Positions 7,474-14,349 of a stretch of DNA of 22,450 nt are shown one piece after another. Position numbers and translations under genes: made by a program. The notes under the pieces are model-generated. The model saw only the letters and a list, made by a program, of their open reading frames with translations. It did not search any database and was not told where the DNA came from. Source of the stretch: an uncultured Microbacteriaceae bacterium (GTDB lineage Bacteria > Actinomycetota > Actinomycetes > Actinomycetales > Microbacteriaceae); the NCBI GenBank assembly GCA_943914115.1, contig CALUAU010000015.1, positions 1-22,450 on the forward strand, written 5' to 3'. Position 1 is the stretch's first letter. The number at the start of each line of letters is the position of its first letter.

Positions 7474-8135
7474 CCCCGCATCACGAAACCACGAGAGCAA
7501 CCTCACGGCTGCGCACATTCACGCCGTTGGTGATTGTGCTGGTGTGCGTGTGGCTGATCCTCTGGCGGCAGTTCGATGTGATCAGCATCGTCACCGGCAT
7601 CGCGTTTTCGATCGTTGCGGTGTGGCTGTTCCAATTGCCGAACGTGCAGCTGATCGAGCGCGTCCATCCGCTGTGGCTGATCGTGTTGGCCGGTCGGGTG
7701 ATCGCCTGGGTGGCGCTTTCATCGCTTGAAGTGGCGTGGCTCACGCTCCGTCCGCAACCGAAACCGAAAGCTTCAATCATCGCCTACCGGATGCGTGCCC
7801 GCTCCGACTGGCTGCTCACCCTCGCCGCGCTCATCAATATGTTTGTGCCCGGTAGCGTGGTCGTAGATGTTGACCGCACCCGCGGCATCATCTATCTGCA
7901 TCAGTTCGCTGCCGAAGGGCCCGAGGGCATCGCTGCCGCACGGCGGGCCGCCTACCGCATCGAGGACGCAATTGCGCTCGCCTTCGCCAGCCACGAAGAC
8001 CTTCATCTCATCAATCGCTGGCGCGCCGAGCACGATCACCCGCCGCTGTGGGCATCGCGTCGTCAGCGCACATACGAGGCTGCGGTTGAGCGCGACCGAT
8101 TGCGCCACGAAACCGAGTGGGAGGAGGAGTCATGA
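7470..8135 (+). CDS. mnhE: Na+/H+ antiporter subunit E (MnhE/MrpE)
   Basis: This 221-residue protein has two or three N-terminal membrane helices (about 18-55 and 68-92) followed by a cytoplasmic domain. That domain carries the MnhE family marks RPQPKPKASIIAYRM, LAALINMFVPGSVVVDVD and IYLHQF. E is not itself a channel but is needed for assembly and full activity of the Mrp antiporter. The protein is longer than typical MnhE because of a charged helical tail (about 178-221, ending EWEEES). It is translationally coupled on both sides by ATGA overlaps. Confidence 0.92.
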   Translation: MTPHHETTRATSRLRTFTPLVIVLVCVWLILWRQFDVISIVTGIAFSIVAVWLFQLPNVQLIERVHPLWLIVLAGRVIAWVALSSLEVAWLTLRPQPKPKASIIAYRMRARSDWLLTLAALINMFVPGSVVVDVDRTRGIIYLHQFAAEGPEGIAAARRAAYRIEDAIALAFASHEDLHLINRWRAEHDHPPLWASRRQRTYEAAVERDRLRHETEWEEES

Positions 8136-8416
8136 GCGCTACGGCACTGATGATCGTGACGCTGATCATCGGCAGCTGCTTTGCTGCCGCCGCCATCCTG
8201 TCGGTGATTCGTATCGTTCGCGGCCCGTCACTTATTGACCGGATGGCCGCATCCGACACCCTGCTCACCGTGCTGATGTGCGTGCTCATCGCCGAGATGG
8301 TGATTAACGGCCACCTGCACACGCTGCCGCTGGTGGTTGGGTTGGCGATGACCGCCTCGGTCGGCACGCTCGCGGTGGCGCGCTTTGCTTCGCGAGCCGG
8401 AAGGCGGAAAAAATGA
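8132..8416 (+). CDS. mnhF: Na+/H+ antiporter subunit F (MnhF/MrpF)
   Basis: This small protein of 94 residues has three membrane helices (about 6-26, 43-60 and 64-84). It carries the conserved cytoplasmic loop RGPSLIDRMAASDTL, with acidic D36 and D42, which identifies MnhF. It is thought to form part of the cation path together with subunit G. I chose the ATG at 8132, which overlaps the mnhE stop as ATGA and has a strong GAGGAGGAG at 8121-8129. A GTG at 8117 is in frame but lies upstream of that binding site and adds only MGGGV. The C terminus is strongly basic (RAGRRKK). Confidence 0.93.
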   Translation: MSATALMIVTLIIGSCFAAAAILSVIRIVRGPSLIDRMAASDTLLTVLMCVLIAEMVINGHLHTLPLVVGLAMTASVGTLAVARFASRAGRRKK

Positions 8417-8841
8417 GCGGAAATATTTGGCTGGATGTGCTGTCGGCGATTCTGCTGATTCTTGGTGCCGCAATGTCGCTGACCGCCGGCATCGGCTTGC
8501 TGCGCTTTGATGACATCATGACCCGGCTGCACTCGCAGTCGAAGCCGCAATCATCGGGGCTGATCTTTCTGCTAATTGCGCTTGGGCTGCAGCAGGGCAA
8601 ATGGGAACTGGTGCCGCTACTGGTGCTCGTGATCGTGTTCCAGATGCTTACCACCCCGGCCGCATCCATTGTGCTGGCCCGCGCCGGGTATCGCTCACGG
8701 CACTACGACGGCGTGGATCTTGCGCTGGATGAACTGCGTGACGATGTGCAGCGTGCCGAGCGTGCCACCGGCGTTGAGGAAGAACGTGCCGCGCTTGCCG
8801 CGCGCGAAGCCGAATCTGACAATAGCGACCACACCGTATGA
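8413..8841 (+). CDS. mnhG: Na+/H+ antiporter subunit G (MnhG/MrpG)
   Basis: This 142-residue protein has three membrane helices (about 7-30, 49-62 and 65-90). It carries the MnhG landmarks GIGLLRFDDIMTRLHSQSK and TTPAASIVLARAGYR. It completes the Mrp antiporter, next to subunit F in the complex. After residue 95 there is a charged, probably helical tail of about 45 residues, rich in Glu, Asp, Arg and Ala. It is longer than the minimal family and parallels the long tails of MnhC and MnhE. It starts in an ATGA overlap with mnhF and ends 35 bases before ilvD. I see no convincing terminator in that gap, so read-through into ilvD is possible. Confidence 0.92.
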   Translation: MSGNIWLDVLSAILLILGAAMSLTAGIGLLRFDDIMTRLHSQSKPQSSGLIFLLIALGLQQGKWELVPLLVLVIVFQMLTTPAASIVLARAGYRSRHYDGVDLALDELRDDVQRAERATGVEEERAALAAREAESDNSDHTV

Positions 8842-8864
8842 GCCAGGGTGTCGGCTGGCGCGAC

Positions 8865-8870
8865 TAGACT
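8865..8870 (+). promoter_or_regulatory. -10 element TAGACT for ilvD
   Basis: TAGACT is followed by six bases (GGGTTC) and the ATG at 8877, which predicts leaderless transcription of ilvD from the short gap after mnhG. No clear -35 hexamer is seen. The same TAGACT hexamer occurs upstream of the SLC13 gene at 18093-18098. Confidence 0.5.
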
Positions 8871-8876
8871 GGGTTC

Positions 8877-10580
8877 ATGGCCGAACACGAGATCGATATG
8901 AAACCGAAGTCACGCGCTGTTACCGACGGCATTGAAGCCACGGCCGCGCGGGGGATGCTCCGTGCCGTGGGCATGGGCGACGACGACTGGGATAAGCCAC
9001 AGATTGGTGTCGCGAGCTCGTGGAACGAGATCACGCCGTGCAACCTTTCGCTCGACCGTCTCGCCCAGGCCGCTAAAGAGGGCGTGCACAGTGCCGGCGG
9101 TTACCCGCTGCAGTTCGGCACAGTTTCGGTTTCGGACGGTATCTCAATGGGGCACGAGGGGATGCACTTCTCGCTCGTGTCGCGCGAGGTGATCGCTGAC
9201 TCGGTTGAAGTGGTGATGGAAGCCGAACGGCTCGACGGGTCGGTGCTGCTGGCCGGCTGCGACAAGTCGCTGCCGGGCATGCTGATGGCGGCGGCCCGAC
9301 TGAAGCTGCCGAGTGTCTTCCTCTACGCCGGCACGATCATGCCCGGCCACGTGCGACTTTCAGACGGCACCGTCAAAGACGATGTCACCATCATCGACGC
9401 CTTCGAAGCGGTCGGCGCCTGTAAGGCCGGGCTCATGTCAGAAGAAGACCGCAAGAAGATCGAAGAAGCCATCTGCCCCGGCGAGGGTGCCTGCGGTGGT
9501 TTCTACACCGCCAACACCATGGCGGCTGTGGCCGAGGCGCTCGGGCTGTCGGTCCCCGGATCAGCCGCGCCGCCGTCGGCCGACCGTCGCCGCGACTACT
9601 ACGCGCGCAAATCGGGTGAGGCGGTTGTTAACCAGCTGCGTCTCGGCATCACCACCGCCGATATCCTCACCAAGAAGGCGTTTGAAAACGCTATCGCCGT
9701 GGTGATGTGCATGGGCGGGTCAACCAACGCGGTGCTGCACCTGCTTGCCATCGCCCGCGAAGCCGAGGTTGATCTCACCCTCGACGACTTCAACCGTATC
9801 GCCGACCGCGTCCCGCACCTTGCCGACATGAAACCCTTCGGCAAGTACGTAATGAACGATGTCGATCACGTCGGCGGTATCCCGGTGGTCATGAAGGCGC
9901 TGCTCGATGAGGGCCTAATTCACGGCGACGCGCTCACCTGCACCGGCAAAACTGTTGCCGAAAACCTCCAAGAACTCAACCCCGACCCGCTCGACGGTGA
10001 GGTTATCCACACGCTCGACAACCCCATCCACGCAACCGGGGGTCTATCGGTGCTTTCAGGTTCGCTCGCACCCGAGGGTGCGGTCGTCAAATCGGCCGGT
10101 TTCGACCTCGATGTGTTCGAGGGGCCGGCGCGTGTGTTCGAGCGCGAACGTGAGGCAATGGATGCGCTCACCCGTGGCGAGATCAAGCACGGCGATGTCG
10201 TGGTGATTCGCTACGAGGGCCCCAAGGGTGGCCCCGGGATGCGTGAGATGCTCGCCATCACCGCCGCGATTAAGGGTGCGGGCCTCGGTAAGGATGTACT
10301 ACTCTTGACCGACGGACGATTCTCGGGCGGCACAACCGGCCTGTGTATCGGCCACGTCGCTCCAGAAGCCTCGGATGGAGGTCCGATTGCATTCGTGCGC
10401 GACGGCGATCTGATTCGGGTCAACATTGCAGCTCGCACCATCGACCTACTCGTTGATGGGGCCGAGCTTGCCACCCGGCGAGAGGGCTGGGAACCGCTTC
10501 CTCCGCGATACACGCGCGGTGTTTTGGCGAAATTTGCCAAGCTCGTGCGTTCGGCGTCAGAGGGCGCGATTACGGGATAG
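8877..10580 (+). CDS. ilvD: Dihydroxy-acid dehydratase
   Basis: This 567-residue enzyme dehydrates 2,3-dihydroxy-isovalerate or -3-methylvalerate to the matching 2-oxo acid, the third common step of valine and isoleucine synthesis, in the cytoplasm. The Fe-S ligand cysteines are visible at C55 (EITPCNLSL), C128 (LLAGCDKSLPGM) and C206 (GEGACGGFYTANTM). K130 in CDK is the lysine expected to help bind Mg2+. The C-terminal GRFSGGTTGLCIGHVAPEA motif is also intact. Length is normal for the family. The ATG at 8877 is preferred because a TAGACT -10 element sits six bases before it. A second in-frame ATG at 8898 would trim seven residues and still keep the conserved N terminus. The gene is first in the ilvD-B-N-C run and 93 bases ahead of ilvB. 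Confidence 0.96.
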   Translation: MAEHEIDMKPKSRAVTDGIEATAARGMLRAVGMGDDDWDKPQIGVASSWNEITPCNLSLDRLAQAAKEGVHSAGGYPLQFGTVSVSDGISMGHEGMHFSLVSREVIADSVEVVMEAERLDGSVLLAGCDKSLPGMLMAAARLKLPSVFLYAGTIMPGHVRLSDGTVKDDVTIIDAFEAVGACKAGLMSEEDRKKIEEAICPGEGACGGFYTANTMAAVAEALGLSVPGSAAPPSADRRRDYYARKSGEAVVNQLRLGITTADILTKKAFENAIAVVMCMGGSTNAVLHLLAIAREAEVDLTLDDFNRIADRVPHLADMKPFGKYVMNDVDHVGGIPVVMKALLDEGLIHGDALTCTGKTVAENLQELNPDPLDGEVIHTLDNPIHATGGLSVLSGSLAPEGAVVKSAGFDLDVFEGPARVFEREREAMDALTRGEIKHGDVVVIRYEGPKGGPGMREMLAITAAIKGAGLGKDVLLLTDGRFSGGTTGLCIGHVAPEASDGGPIAFVRDGDLIRVNIAARTIDLLVDGAELATRREGWEPLPPRYTRGVLAKFAKLVRSASEGAITG

Positions 10581-10673
10581 TGCATCCGGTGCTGCCACCA
10601 CCACACGTCGGCAGCCGCTCACCGGTGCGTGCGTCCGCAATATTCGACTAACGATCAGGAATGCAGATAGTTC
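10581..10673 (+). promoter_or_regulatory. ilvD-ilvB intergenic leader with weak hairpin
   Basis: GCTGCC at 10591-10596 can pair with GGCAGC at 10610-10615 across a 13-base loop, with no T-run behind it. A small frame from GTG 10589 (20 codons) has no Ile/Val/Leu run, so there is no sign of a classical branched-chain leader peptide. The nearest purine stretch before ilvB is AGGA at 10657-10660, 13 bases from the ATG, which is longer than ideal. I see no clear promoter hexamer in the gap. Confidence 0.3.
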
Positions 10674-12449
10674 ATGTCAACTGAAGCTGACAAGGCAGGT
10701 ATCGGCGAACGCATCACCGGTGCCGAAGCGGTTGTTCGGTCACTCGAACTGCTTGGCGTGACCGATGTGTTCGGTCTGCCCGGTGGTGCCATCCTGCCCG
10801 CATACGACGCGATTCTCGACGCGCGCACGATCAACCACGTGCTCGTGCGTCACGAGCAGGGTGCCGGGCACGCTGCCGAGGGATACGCCACCGCATCGGG
10901 CAAAGTGGGCGTGTGCATCGCCACCTCGGGGCCGGGCGCAACCAACCTGGTGACCGCGCTCGCCGACGCCTATATGGATTCGGTGCCGATGCTGGCGATC
11001 ACCGGGCAGGTGTTCTCAACCCTCATGGGCACCGACGCCTTCCAGGAAGCCGACATTGTCGGCGTCACCATGCCGATCACCAAGCACTCATTCATGGTGA
11101 AGTCGCCCGAAGAGATTCCGGCGGCACTGGCCGCGGCCTACGAACTCGCGGGCACCGGTCGGCCCGGCCCGGTACTGGTCGACATCACCAAGGATGCCCA
11201 GCAGGGCGAGTTTGAGTTCCACTGGCCGCCGAAGGTTGATCTGCCCGGTTATCGGCCGATCACCAAGGCACACGGCAAACAGATTCTGGCCGCCTGCGAA
11301 GCAATCGCCCAGGCAACGAAACCCGTGATCTACGCCGGTGGTGGCATCATCCGTGCCGGCGCATCCGCCGAACTCATCGAATTCGCCGAACGCACCGGTG
11401 CACCGGTGGTGACCACGCTCATGGCCCGCGGTGCGTTCCCCGACGGCCACCCGCAAATGCTCGGTATGCCGGGGATGCACGGCACCGTTCCCGCGGTGCT
11501 CGCGTTGCAAGAGGCCGACCTGGTGTTCACGATCGGCGCGCGATTCGACGACCGCGTCACCGGCAAGGCCGAACTGTTCGCGCCCGACGCGAAAGTCGTG
11601 CACGTCGATATCGACCCCGCCGAAATCTCCAAGATTCGCTTCGCTGACGTGCCCATCGTGGGCGATGCCCACGAGGTGCTCACCGACCTCAACCGGGCTT
11701 ACAGCACCGAGCGATTCCCCGAACGAGCCGACCTCGAAAAGTGGTGGAACTACCTCGACGGGCTGCGCACCGAGTTCCCGCGCGGCTACACGCCCACCAC
11801 CGATGGGCTCATCGCACCGCAAAAGGTGATCGAACGCATCAGCGAACTCACCGGGCCCGAAGCCATCTACGCCACGGGCGTCGGGCAGCACCAGATGTGG
11901 TCGGCACAGTTCCTCACCCTGCAGCGCCCGGGATCATTCCTCAACTCAGGAGGCGCCGGCACCATGGGGTATTCGGTTCCGGCCGCGATGGGCGCCAAGG
12001 TCGCCCAGCCCGACCGGGTCGTTTGGGCGATCGACGGTGACGGATGTTTCCAGATGACCAACCAGGAGATCGCCACCTGCATGGTCAACAACATCCCCAT
12101 CAAAATCGCTGTCATCAACAACTCGTCGCTCGGCATGGTGCGCCAGTGGCAGACGCTGTTTTACGACGGACGCTACTCGAACACCGAGCTCAACACCGGT
12201 CACGGATCGATTCGCGTGCCCGATTTCGTGAAACTCGCCGAAGCATACGGAGCGCTCGGTTTGCGTGTCGAGCACGAAGACCAGATCGACGACGCCATCA
12301 AACAGGCGCTGGAAACCAACGACCGCACCGTGGTCATCGACTTTGTCGTATCGGCCGACGCTATGGTGTGGCCGATGGTGCCGCAGGGCGTGTCGAACAG
12401 CTTTATCCAGTACGCTCGCGACGCCAGCCCGGCATACCAGGGGGAGTGA
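10674..12449 (+). CDS. ilvB: Acetolactate synthase, large catalytic subunit
   Basis: This 591-residue thiamine-diphosphate enzyme condenses pyruvate with pyruvate or 2-oxobutyrate, the first committed step to valine/leucine and isoleucine. Visible landmarks are the N-terminal LLGVTDVFGLPGGAILP, catalytic E61 in VRHEQGAGHAAEGYA, SGPGATNLVTALADAYMDS, the FAD-region RFDDR at 291-295, and the ThDP/Mg2+ site GDG at 456-458 with N483-N484 downstream. The complete C-terminal domain ends with the DAMVWPMVPQG motif. Length is standard for the biosynthetic form. It is followed after five bases by the regulatory subunit gene ilvN, so it should be the anabolic, feedback-inhibited synthase and not the catabolic AlsS type. 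The ATG at 10674 fits the start of family homology, but its ribosome binding site is poor. Confidence 0.97.
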   Translation: MSTEADKAGIGERITGAEAVVRSLELLGVTDVFGLPGGAILPAYDAILDARTINHVLVRHEQGAGHAAEGYATASGKVGVCIATSGPGATNLVTALADAYMDSVPMLAITGQVFSTLMGTDAFQEADIVGVTMPITKHSFMVKSPEEIPAALAAAYELAGTGRPGPVLVDITKDAQQGEFEFHWPPKVDLPGYRPITKAHGKQILAACEAIAQATKPVIYAGGGIIRAGASAELIEFAERTGAPVVTTLMARGAFPDGHPQMLGMPGMHGTVPAVLALQEADLVFTIGARFDDRVTGKAELFAPDAKVVHVDIDPAEISKIRFADVPIVGDAHEVLTDLNRAYSTERFPERADLEKWWNYLDGLRTEFPRGYTPTTDGLIAPQKVIERISELTGPEAIYATGVGQHQMWSAQFLTLQRPGSFLNSGGAGTMGYSVPAAMGAKVAQPDRVVWAIDGDGCFQMTNQEIATCMVNNIPIKIAVINNSSLGMVRQWQTLFYDGRYSNTELNTGHGSIRVPDFVKLAEAYGALGLRVEHEDQIDDAIKQALETNDRTVVIDFVVSADAMVWPMVPQGVSNSFIQYARDASPAYQGE

Positions 12450-12454
12450 TAAGC

Positions 12455-12964
12455 ATGCCGAAACACATTCTTTCGCTGCTGGTTGAAGACAAACCCGGTC
12501 TGCTTACGCGAGTCGCCGGCCTCTTCGCCCGTCGTGGCTTCAACATCGCATCGCTCGCAGTGGGCCAATCGGAAGTGCCCGGCCTCTCTCGCATGACGGT
12601 CGTTGTTGACGTTGATAATTTTCCACTCGAACAGGTCACGAAGCAGCTCAACAAGCTCGTTAACGTGATCAAGATCGTTGAGCTCGAGCCCGACTCATCC
12701 GTCGAACGCGAGCACATCCTCGTCAAGGTGCGTGTCGATAAACAGACACGATCTGAGGTGATTGAAGCGGTCAACCTTTTCCGCGCCCGCGTGGTGGACG
12801 TCACGCACGACTCGCTGGTCATCGAAACCACCGGTGACAGCGGTAAGGTGCAGGCACTGCTGCGCATGCTTGAGCCATACGGCATCCGCGAACTCGTGCA
12901 GTCGGGGCTCATCGCAGTGGGGCGCGGGCCGAAGTCCATTACCGAACGCGTGGGCCGCGCTTAG
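12455..12964 (+). CDS. ilvN: Acetolactate synthase, small regulatory subunit
   Basis: This 169-residue protein begins MPKHILSLLVEDKPGLLTRV with an ACT domain (about 1-75: FARRGFNIASLAVGQSEVPGLSRMT). It continues with the C-terminal ALS small-subunit domain (about 83-158: HILVKVRVD, LFRARVVDVT, LVIETTG, YGIRELVQSG). It binds the large subunit, raises its activity and confers valine feedback inhibition. The frame is open far upstream inside ilvB, but the ATG at 12455 is the real start. It is preceded by AGGGGGAG (12439-12446), falls five bases after the ilvB stop, and gives the conserved family N terminus. Length is normal. Translation is probably coupled with ilvB. Confidence 0.96.
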   Translation: MPKHILSLLVEDKPGLLTRVAGLFARRGFNIASLAVGQSEVPGLSRMTVVVDVDNFPLEQVTKQLNKLVNVIKIVELEPDSSVEREHILVKVRVDKQTRSEVIEAVNLFRARVVDVTHDSLVIETTGDSGKVQALLRMLEPYGIRELVQSGLIAVGRGPKSITERVGRA

Positions 12965-13015
12965 GCTACCGTTCGCTATCGCAACAGACATCGAACACTA
13001 CAAGGAGCACAGCAA

Positions 13016-14041
13016 ATGGCAGAGATTTACTACGACAACGACGCCGACCTCTCGATCATCCAGGGTAAGAAGGTCGCGATCATCGGCTATGGTTCGCAGG
13101 GCCACGCGCACGCGATGAACCTCCGCGACTCGGGTGTCGAGGTGGTTATTGGTCTGCGTGACGGATCGAAGTCGGTGAAGAAGGCACAGGAAGACGGCTT
13201 CGAGGTGAAGTCGAATGCTGACGCCGCCGCCTGGGCCGACCTGATCATGATCCTCGCCCCCGACCAGACGCAGCGTTCGCTCTACGCTGCCGACATCGAG
13301 CCGAACCTGGCACCGGGTAAGACCCTTGCTTTCGCTCACGGCTTCAACATCCGCTTCGGCTACATTCAGGCACCCGAGGGTGTCGACGTGATTCTCGTGG
13401 CGCCGAAGGCTCCCGGCCACACGGTGCGCCGCGAGTTTGTCGCCGGTCGTGGCATCCCCGACATCATCGCCGTCGAAAAGGATGCATCGGGCAACGCCTG
13501 GGAAACCGCTAAGTCGTACGCCAAAGCCATCGGCGGCACCCGCGCTGGTGTCATCAAGACCACCTTCACCGAAGAGACCGAAACCGACCTGTTCGGTGAG
13601 CAGGCCGTGCTCTGCGGTGGTACCTCGAAGCTCGTGCAGTACGGCTTCGAAACCCTGGTCGAGGCTGGCTACCAGCCCGAGATCGCCTACTTCGAGGTGC
13701 TGCACGAGCTCAAGCTCATCGTTGACCTTATGTGGGAGGGCGGTATTTCGAAGCAGCGCTGGTCGATCTCCGACACTGCCGAGTACGGTGACTACGTTTC
13801 GGGCCCGCGCGTGATCGACCCGAGCGTGAAAGAAAACATGAAGGCAGTGCTCGCCGACATCCAGTCGGGCGCATTCGCCAAGCGCTTCATCGACGACCAG
13901 GATGCGGGCGCGCCGGAGTTCAAGAAGCTGCGCGCTGAGGGCGAGGGTCACCCGATCGAGAAGACCGGTCACGAACTGCGCAAGTTGTTCTCGTGGTCGT
14001 CAACCGATGACGACTACACCGACGGTTCGGTCGCTCGCTAG
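13016..14041 (+). CDS. ilvC: Ketol-acid reductoisomerase, class I
   Basis: This 341-residue enzyme isomerises and reduces 2-acetolactate or 2-aceto-2-hydroxybutyrate, the second common step. The N-terminal Rossmann domain has GYGSQGHAHA at 24-33. The beta2-alphaB loop LRDGSKS (R48, S51, S53) is of the type that usually favours NADPH. The C-terminal knotted domain contains K131 in APKAPGH, the two Mg2+ ligands D191 and E195 (DLFGEQ), and E227 and E231 (FEVLHELKL). The length marks the short class I form. A strong AAGGAG at 13002-13007 lies eight bases before the ATG. The gap after ilvN is 51 bases and contains TAnnnT hexamers (for example TAGGCT at 12962), so an internal promoter is possible but unproven. 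An intrinsic terminator follows. Confidence 0.97.
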   Translation: MAEIYYDNDADLSIIQGKKVAIIGYGSQGHAHAMNLRDSGVEVVIGLRDGSKSVKKAQEDGFEVKSNADAAAWADLIMILAPDQTQRSLYAADIEPNLAPGKTLAFAHGFNIRFGYIQAPEGVDVILVAPKAPGHTVRREFVAGRGIPDIIAVEKDASGNAWETAKSYAKAIGGTRAGVIKTTFTEETETDLFGEQAVLCGGTSKLVQYGFETLVEAGYQPEIAYFEVLHELKLIVDLMWEGGISKQRWSISDTAEYGDYVSGPRVIDPSVKENMKAVLADIQSGAFAKRFIDDQDAGAPEFKKLRAEGEGHPIEKTGHELRKLFSWSSTDDDYTDGSVAR

Positions 14042-14058
14042 CGATCATCCGAACAGCG

Positions 14059-14092
14059 GGGCCGCGCATCACGCGCGGCCCTCCTGCTTTTT
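14059..14092 (+). terminator. Intrinsic terminator after ilvC
   Basis: GGGCCGCGC at 14059-14067 pairs perfectly with GCGCGGCCC at 14073-14081 around a five-base loop. A run of five T lies at 14088-14092 after a six-base spacer. It begins 18 bases after the ilvC stop and should end the ilv transcript. Confidence 0.85.
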
Positions 14093-14170
14093 CCTGCACC
14101 TCTGCACCTCCGCCGTATCCCTGTCGTATCCCTGTCGCATCCAGCCCGCACTCCCGCACCTACGCACCCC
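14093..14170. repeat. Short tandem repeats in pyrimidine-rich stretch
   Basis: TGCACCTC occurs twice in tandem at 14095-14110. An 11-base unit CGTATCCCTGT is repeated at 14114-14124 and 14125-14135, with a decayed third unit at 14136-14146. The rest is low-complexity C-rich sequence with no coding frame on either strand. It probably arose by slippage. No function is apparent. Confidence 0.6.
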
Positions 14171-14310
14171 TGCGGAAATTTGTTTCCTGGCTGCAGCTGC
14201 TTGCGGATTCTTGTTTCCTGGCTGCAAAACATGCCCGTAAGACATACAAATCTGGGTTTTCGGCGCTTTTTGCAGTCAAATTTCTGATTTCAGGAAACAA
14301 ATTTCCGCAA
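14171..14310. repeat. AT-richer repeat element with 19-bp perfect inverted ends
   Basis: TGCGGAAATTTGTTTCCTG at 14171-14189 is the exact reverse complement of 14291-14309. A second direct copy of the left unit occurs at 14202-14226, matching 14171-14195 at 22 of 25 positions. The 101 bases between the inverted ends are clearly AT-richer than the flanking genes and have no coding frame. It lies between the convergent ends of ilvC and the amidase gene. The structure suggests a small non-coding interspersed element (REP- or MITE-like) or a structured RNA, but the type is not established. Confidence 0.7.
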
Positions 14311-14317
14311 AAGTCGG

Positions 14318-14346
14318 GGCCGGGATGCAAGCCGGGCCGGGATGCA
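14318..14346. repeat. 12-base direct repeat GGCCGGGATGCA
   Basis: The exact 12-mer occurs at 14318-14329 and 14335-14346, just before the amidase stop codon (14350-14352 on the plus strand). It is too short to assign a role and could be slippage or part of a transcript end. Confidence 0.5.
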
Positions 14347-14349
14347 GAC

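Noticed and set aside
6796..7518. 240-codon open frame on the minus strand
   Set aside because: Antisense to mnhD and the start of mnhE, with no recognisable motif or ribosome binding site.
11088..11891. 267-codon open frame on the minus strand
   Set aside because: Antisense to ilvB. Glycine-rich shadow translation without domain features.
12044..12454. Long upstream extension of the ilvN frame inside ilvB
   Set aside because: The extension is an out-of-frame reading of ilvB. The ATG at 12455 with AGGGGGAG upstream gives the conserved IlvN start.
12998..13972. 324-codon open frame on the minus strand
   Set aside because: It lies fully antisense to ilvC, which has every motif of its family. 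The translation is a low-complexity by-product of biased G/C wobble positions.
14171..14310. Insertion sequence
   Set aside because: The inverted ends are only 101 bases apart and contain no transposase frame. At most it is a non-autonomous element.
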